The notes under the pieces: model-generated
Seen by the model: only the letters and a program-made list of their open reading frames with translations
The model's database searches: none
What the model was told of the DNA's origin: nothing
Shown here: positions 4,349-8,214 of the stretch, in pieces
Layout: each line of letters begins with the position of its first letter
How positions within the stretch are numbered: the first letter of the stretch is position 1
Origin: an uncultured Fusobacterium sp.
Lineage (GTDB): Bacteria; Fusobacteriota; Fusobacteriia; Fusobacteriales; Fusobacteriaceae
Direction: 5' to 3'
NCBI GenBank assembly: GCA_900543175.1
Contig: UQQO01000103.1
Span: forward strand, 1 to 8,214
DNA length: 8,214 bases
Made by a program: the position numbers and the translations under genes

Positions 4349-6619
4349 CTATTTCTTACTTTTCAAATATTTATCAATTTCAATAGCAGCTTTCTTTCCT
4401 GCTTCCATAGCCAAAATTACTGTTGCTGCTCCTGTAACAGCATCTCCACCAGCAAAAACTCCCTCTCTTGAAGTTTTTCCTGTCTCTTCATCAGCTTCTA
4501 TTCCATCCCATCTATTTGTTACTAAATTATTAGTTGTTGATGCAATCAATGGATTTGGTGATGTACCTAATGCCATTATAACTGTTTCTACTTCCATTAT
4601 AAATTCACTATTAGGTATAACTGAGAATTTTGCTCTTCCACTTTCATCTGGCTCTCCAAGCTCCATTCTTACACATTTAGCCTCTTTTACCCAACCTTTT
4701 TCATCTGCTATTATCTCTGTAGGAGAAACTAAAAATTCAAATTTTACCCCTTCCTCTTTTGCATGGTGAATTTCCTCTCTTCTAGCAGGAAGTTCTGCCT
4801 CTCCACGTCTATATACAATAGTAGTATCTGCACCTAGCCTCTTAGCCGTTCTAGCAGCATCCATAGCCACGTTTCCACCACCTACTACGATTACTCTCTT
4901 ACCTATTTTAATAGGTGTGTTATAATCAATTTTGTTGGCTCTCATAAGATTTACCCTTGTTAAAAACTCATTTGCTGAAATAACTCCATTATAGTTTTCT
5001 CCAGGTATATTCATAAATCTTGGAAGTCCTGCTCCACTTCCTATAAATACTGCTGAATATCCTTTTTCATCCAATAACTCATCAACTGTAAATGTTCTTC
5101 CAATAACACTATCTGTTTTAAACTCTACTCCAAGTTGTTTTAAGTTTTCTATCTCTTTATCTACTACTTTTTCTTTAGGCAATCTAAATTCAGGAATTCC
5201 ATAACTTAAAACTCCTCCTAATTTATGTAATGCCTCAAATATAGTTACTTGATATCCTTTTTTTGCCAAATCTCCAGCTGCTGTAAGCCCTGCTGGACCA
5301 CCACCTATAATAGCTACTTTCTCATCTTTTTTCTCTTCAACTTCAAAGTCAATTTTATTTTCAATTATCCAATCTCCAACAAATCTTTCAAGTTTTCCTA
5401 TAGCTATTGGCTCTCCTTTTACTCCTAAAATACATTTTCCCTCACATTGAGTTTCTTGAGGGCACACTCTTCCACATACTGCTGGAAGATTTGAATATTT
5501 TGTAATTATTTTAGCTGCTCCTAATATATCTCCCTCTTTTATCTTTTGAATAAATCCAGGAATATCTATTGAAACTGGACATCCTTTAGTACATAGAGGA
5601 TTTTTACAATTTAAACATCTTGCAGCCTCTGCTTGTGCCTCTACTAAATTATATCCATAGCAAACTTCATCAAAATTCTTATTTCTTATCTCTGGATTTT
5701 GTTCTCTTACTGGAACTCTTTTTTTAGGTTCAAATGTAGGCTCATGATTTGGACAAGCAGGGTTTTCATGAGTTTCTCCATCTTCTATCTTTAAAATATT
5801 TCTTCCCTCTTCTGTTTTATACATATTTTGTCTTCTCATAGCTTCATCAAAGTTTACATCATCACCATTAAATTCTGGTCCATCTACACAAGCAAATTTA
5901 ACCTTGTTTCCAATAGTAACTCTACAAGCTCCACACATTCCTGTTCCATCTACCATTAATGGATTTAAACTTACTGTGTTAGGGATATTATTCTCTCTAC
6001 ATTTTTTTGAAGCAAATTTCATCATAATCATTGGTCCTATTACAACTGCATGATCATAATGTTTTCCCTCTACTAATAGATCATCTAACATATCTGTTAC
6101 AAGTCCCTTTTTACCATAGCTTCCATCATCTGTACACACATATAGATTTTTTGCAATTGCTTTCATCTCTTCTTCAAAAATAAGAGTCTCTTTACTTCTA
6201 GTTCCAATGATAACATCTACATCGCAACCTTTTTCCTTCATCCATTTAACTTGAGGATAAACTGGAGCTGTTCCAACTCCCCCTGCTATAAAGATATACT
6301 TCTTATTTTTTAATTCTTCTTCTCCTAAATGAATAAGTTCACTTGGCTGCCCCAATGGTCCTACAACATCAGAAAAATACTCTCCTTTTTCTAGTTTCGC
6401 CATATCCTGTGTACTTTTTCCTACTACTTGGAAAACTATTGTTACTGTTCCTTGCTCTCTATTATAGTCACAAATTGTTAGAGGGATTCTCTCTCCCTTC
6501 TCATCTGTTTTAACTATTAGAAATTGCCCTGGTTGAGCTGAATTAGCTAGATCTTTTGCCTCTATATCCATATAACAAATTATTGGAGTCAACCATTTTT
6601 TCTCTACTATTTTATACAT
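4349..6619 (-). CDS. Fused NfnAB-type ferredoxin:NADP oxidoreductase / glutamate synthase small-subunit-like flavoprotein (756 aa)
   Basis: Two proteins in one chain. Residues 1 to about 275 match the small Nfn subunit (also annotated as dihydroorotate dehydrogenase B electron-transfer or sulfide dehydrogenase subunit). They show an FAD segment RIPLTICD (44-51), a nucleotide site AGGVGTAP (112-119), and a [2Fe-2S] site DGTGMCGAC (224-232) plus Cys244. Asp224, Cys229, Cys232 and Cys244 reproduce the unusual Asp/Cys3 pattern known for NfnA. Residues from about 300 match the large Nfn subunit/GltD. Two [4Fe-4S] motifs are visible (Cys335, 338, 343, 347 and Cys382, 386, 392, 396), then FAD site IIGGGPAGL (437-445), NADP site VVGGGNVAMDAA (578-589) and C-terminal FAD motif AGGDAVTGA (723-731). 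The expected reaction is reversible electron bifurcation between NADPH, NAD and ferredoxin. Automatic annotation often reads NADPH-dependent glutamate synthase, but no GltB-type large subunit lies in the window. AGGAGG (6626-6631) lies six bases before the ATG. It sits downstream of gdhA on the same strand. Confidence 0.9.
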   Translation of the reverse strand: MYKIVEKKWLTPIICYMDIEAKDLANSAQPGQFLIVKTDEKGERIPLTICDYNREQGTVTIVFQVVGKSTQDMAKLEKGEYFSDVVGPLGQPSELIHLGEEELKNKKYIFIAGGVGTAPVYPQVKWMKEKGCDVDVIIGTRSKETLIFEEEMKAIAKNLYVCTDDGSYGKKGLVTDMLDDLLVEGKHYDHAVVIGPMIMMKFASKKCRENNIPNTVSLNPLMVDGTGMCGACRVTIGNKVKFACVDGPEFNGDDVNFDEAMRRQNMYKTEEGRNILKIEDGETHENPACPNHEPTFEPKKRVPVREQNPEIRNKNFDEVCYGYNLVEAQAEAARCLNCKNPLCTKGCPVSIDIPGFIQKIKEGDILGAAKIITKYSNLPAVCGRVCPQETQCEGKCILGVKGEPIAIGKLERFVGDWIIENKIDFEVEEKKDEKVAIIGGGPAGLTAAGDLAKKGYQVTIFEALHKLGGVLSYGIPEFRLPKEKVVDKEIENLKQLGVEFKTDSVIGRTFTVDELLDEKGYSAVFIGSGAGLPRFMNIPGENYNGVISANEFLTRVNLMRANKIDYNTPIKIGKRVIVVGGGNVAMDAARTAKRLGADTTIVYRRGEAELPARREEIHHAKEEGVKFEFLVSPTEIIADEKGWVKEAKCVRMELGEPDESGRAKFSVIPNSEFIMEVETVIMALGTSPNPLIASTTNNLVTNRWDGIEADEETGKTSREGVFAGGDAVTGAATVILAMEAGKKAAIEIDKYLKSKK

Positions 6620-6663
6620 TTAATTCCTCCTAAAATTTAATACATACATCTATATTTTACCTC

Positions 6664-6697
6664 AAAAAAAAAGAAGAACCAAGTATTATTTGGTTCT
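6664..6697 (-). terminator. Intrinsic terminator after gdhA
   Basis: On the minus strand an 8-bp stem (6690-6697 with 6675-6682, AGAACCAA/TTGGTTCT) with a 7-base loop is followed by TC and then a run of nine T's (complement of 6664-6672). It lies about 20 bases beyond the gdhA stop codon and would separate gdhA from the Nfn-like gene. That gene then needs read-through or its own promoter. A TAAAAT at 6654-6659 (minus strand) could be its -10 box, but its -35 would be a poor TTGGTT inside the terminator stem. Confidence 0.8.
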
Positions 6698-6716
6698 CCC
6701 AAAAATTTATTTATTT

Positions 6717-8060
6717 TTAATAATTTCCTTGCATTATCATAGTGTCTGCAACTTTTTTAAATCCAGCAATATTTGCTCCCTTAGCTAGAGATACATTGTA
6801 TTTTTCACTCATCTCTTTTGATTTTTCATAGATATCTTTCATTATTTCATGAAGCTTTGTATCAACCTCTTCAGCACTCCATTGATATCTCATACTATTT
6901 TGGCTCATTTCAAGAGCTGAAACTGCAACTCCACCAGCATTAGCTGCTTTTCCAGGTGCATATAATATATTATTTTCTTCAAATAATTCTATTGCTTCTG
7001 GAGTACAAGGCATATTAGCTCCCTCACACACTATTTTAACTTGATTTGCTAAGATCTCTTTTGCATCATCTAAGTTTAATTCATTTTGAATTGCACAAGG
7101 GATAACTATATCAACTTTTCTTTCCCAAGGTTTCTTTCCTTCAAAGAATTCAAGCCCAAATTTACTTCCAAAATCTTTTAAAGTAACATCTCTATTACTT
7201 CTTAAAACTAGCATATACTCTACTTGTTCCTCTGTTAACCCATTTGGAGCATAAATATATCCAGCTTTTCCAGAAATAGTTACTACTTTTCCACCTAATT
7301 CTGTCACTTTTTTACAAGCTCCCCAAGCAACATTTCCATAACCTGAAACTGCAACTTTTTTATCTACAATAGTTTCTCCTATATCTTTTAACATCTCTTG
7401 AACAAAATATGTTACTCCATATCCTGTCGCTTCTGGTCTTATTCTACTTCCACCATAGTTAAATCCCTTTCCAGTGATAACACCATTTTCATATGCCCCT
7501 TTTAATCTTCTGTAATGCCCAAATAGATATCCTATCTCTTTTCCGCTAACTCCTATATCTCCAGCTGGTACATCTTTATCAGGTCCAATATGACGATATA
7601 GTTCATTCATAAAGCTTTCACAGAATCTTTTTATCTCTCTATCTGATTTATTTAAAGGATTAAAATCACTTCCTCCTTTTCCTCCACCAATTGGAAGTCC
7701 AGTTAAAGAGTTTTTAAATGTTTGTTCAAAAGCTAAGAATTTCATAGAATCTAATGCTACTGAAGGGTGAAATCTAAGTCCTCCTTTGTATGGTCCTAAA
7801 ACTCCGTTAAATTCTACTCTAAATCCTCTATTTACTTGAATTTTTCCATTGTCATCTTCCCATGGTACTTTAAATATTATTTGTCTCTCTGGTTCAACTA
7901 TTCTTTCTAAAATATTATTTTCTATATATTGAGGATTTTGCTCTATAAAGGGAGTTAAACTTGTTAAAACCTCTTCTACTGCTTGAATAAAAGTTTCCTC
8001 TCCTTTATTTTTAACCTTTACTTTTTCTATAGTTTCTTTTATATATTGTTCTGCATTCAT
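6717..8060 (-). CDS. gdhA: Glutamate dehydrogenase, hexameric class I (447 aa)
   Basis: This enzyme interconverts glutamate with 2-oxoglutarate plus ammonium, using NAD(H) or NADP(H), in the cytoplasm. With the start at 8060 the protein is 447 residues, the same as E. coli GdhA. Conserved active-site residues are in place: Lys92 in GPYKGGLRF, Lys116 in EQTFKNSL, the catalytic Lys128 in LPIGGGKGGSDFNP (122-135), and Asp168 in PAGDIGV. Ser381 in VAVSALEMSQN also matches. The Rossmann fold shows VSGYGNVAWGA (238-248). After the second strand it reads TISGKAGYIY (261-270), where the NAD-specific Clostridium symbiosum enzyme has SGPDGY. The missing Asp and present Lys make the coenzyme preference uncertain. 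An upstream ATG at 8073-8075 would add five residues but has no ribosome binding site. The gene has its own likely promoter and terminator. In glutamate-fermenting anaerobes this is a central catabolic enzyme. Confidence 0.95.
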   Translation of the reverse strand: MNAEQYIKETIEKVKVKNKGEETFIQAVEEVLTSLTPFIEQNPQYIENNILERIVEPERQIIFKVPWEDDNGKIQVNRGFRVEFNGVLGPYKGGLRFHPSVALDSMKFLAFEQTFKNSLTGLPIGGGKGGSDFNPLNKSDREIKRFCESFMNELYRHIGPDKDVPAGDIGVSGKEIGYLFGHYRRLKGAYENGVITGKGFNYGGSRIRPEATGYGVTYFVQEMLKDIGETIVDKKVAVSGYGNVAWGACKKVTELGGKVVTISGKAGYIYAPNGLTEEQVEYMLVLRSNRDVTLKDFGSKFGLEFFEGKKPWERKVDIVIPCAIQNELNLDDAKEILANQVKIVCEGANMPCTPEAIELFEENNILYAPGKAANAGGVAVSALEMSQNSMRYQWSAEEVDTKLHEIMKDIYEKSKEMSEKYNVSLAKGANIAGFKKVADTMIMQGNY

Positions 8061-8066
8061 TTTCTC

Positions 8067-8073
8067 TTCCTCC
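8067..8073 (-). promoter_or_regulatory. Ribosome binding site that sets the gdhA start
   Basis: GGAGGAA on the minus strand lies six bases before the ATG at 8058-8060. It overlaps the upstream in-frame ATG (8073-8075), which itself is preceded only by A/T-rich sequence without a Shine-Dalgarno match. Translation therefore most likely starts at MNAEQY rather than at MEEEKM. Confidence 0.8.
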
Positions 8074-8086
8074 ATAAATATAATTT

Positions 8087-8114
8087 ATTATGTACTAACT
8101 TAATAGAGTAACAA
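8087..8114 (-). promoter_or_regulatory. Probable promoter of gdhA
   Basis: On the minus strand TTGTTA (8109-8114) and CATAAT (8087-8092) are separated by 16 bases, matching the consensus at 4 and 5 of 6 positions. Transcription would begin near 8080, giving a short leader of about 20 bases that includes the ribosome binding site. The sequence from 8115 to the window end is AT-rich, and I see no convincing gene in it. Confidence 0.45.
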
Positions 8115-8214
8115 TATTTATATGAGTAGTGTAACATAAAAAATATAATTAAACAATTATTCAAATTATAAAAATAAAAAATATTTTTTCATTAACTCCT
8201 ATTTTTTTAGAAAA

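Noticed and set aside
4335..4769. 144-codon plus-strand open frame opposite the end of the Nfn-like gene
   Set aside because: It is the antisense shadow of a strongly conserved coding region, and its start overlaps the terminator.
8166..8192. Eight-codon minus-strand frame (MKKYFLFL) upstream of gdhA as a leader peptide or gene remnant
   Set aside because: AGGAG is only three bases from the ATG, the codons are pure A/T-rich chance material, and it lies upstream of the likely gdhA promoter.

Overview
The window is very AT-rich. Its gene content points to an anaerobic, amino-acid-fermenting bacterium: a glutamate dehydrogenase beside a one-chain Nfn-type transhydrogenase, a SigH-like sigma factor, a COG0731 radical SAM protein and a ZIP metal transporter. 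Base composition, gene style and strong AGGAGG-type ribosome binding sites fit Fusobacterium or a close relative best. A low-GC clostridium cannot be excluded from the sequence alone.

Layout, left to right. The window opens inside a tRNA-Leu(UAG), exactly at its anticodon, followed by a clear intrinsic terminator. Next is a small plus-strand gene for a secreted protein of unknown function (138-506). It converges on a minus-strand SigH-like sigma factor gene (592-1182), and the two share a roughly 25-bp hairpin terminator. A 454-bp AT-rich gap (1183-1636) separates the sigma gene from a divergent plus-strand run: radical SAM protein (1637-2560), PfkB-type pyridoxal/pyridoxamine kinase (2571-3458) and ZupT-like zinc transporter (3525-4298). 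A bidirectional terminator closes this run. Facing it on the minus strand are a 756-residue fused Nfn/glutamate-synthase-small-subunit-like flavoprotein (4349-6619) and, upstream of it, a glutamate dehydrogenase gene (6717-8060). A terminator lies between those two.

How the genes fit together. The two minus-strand metabolic genes make biochemical sense as neighbours. Glutamate dehydrogenase exchanges electrons between glutamate and NAD(P)H, and Nfn-type enzymes balance NADH, NADPH and reduced ferredoxin. The plus-strand run has no obvious single pathway. The radical SAM and kinase genes are tightly spaced and probably co-transcribed, while the transporter follows after 66 bp.

Most of the window is ordinary housekeeping and metabolic sequence. 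I see no CRISPR array, phage, transposase, defence system or clear new multi-gene system. The points most worth a second look are the SigH-like factor, the unexplained intergenic region with an inverted repeat, a near-identical 20-bp element found twice between genes, the A10 tract inside the secreted-protein gene, and the coenzyme-discriminating residues of the glutamate dehydrogenase.
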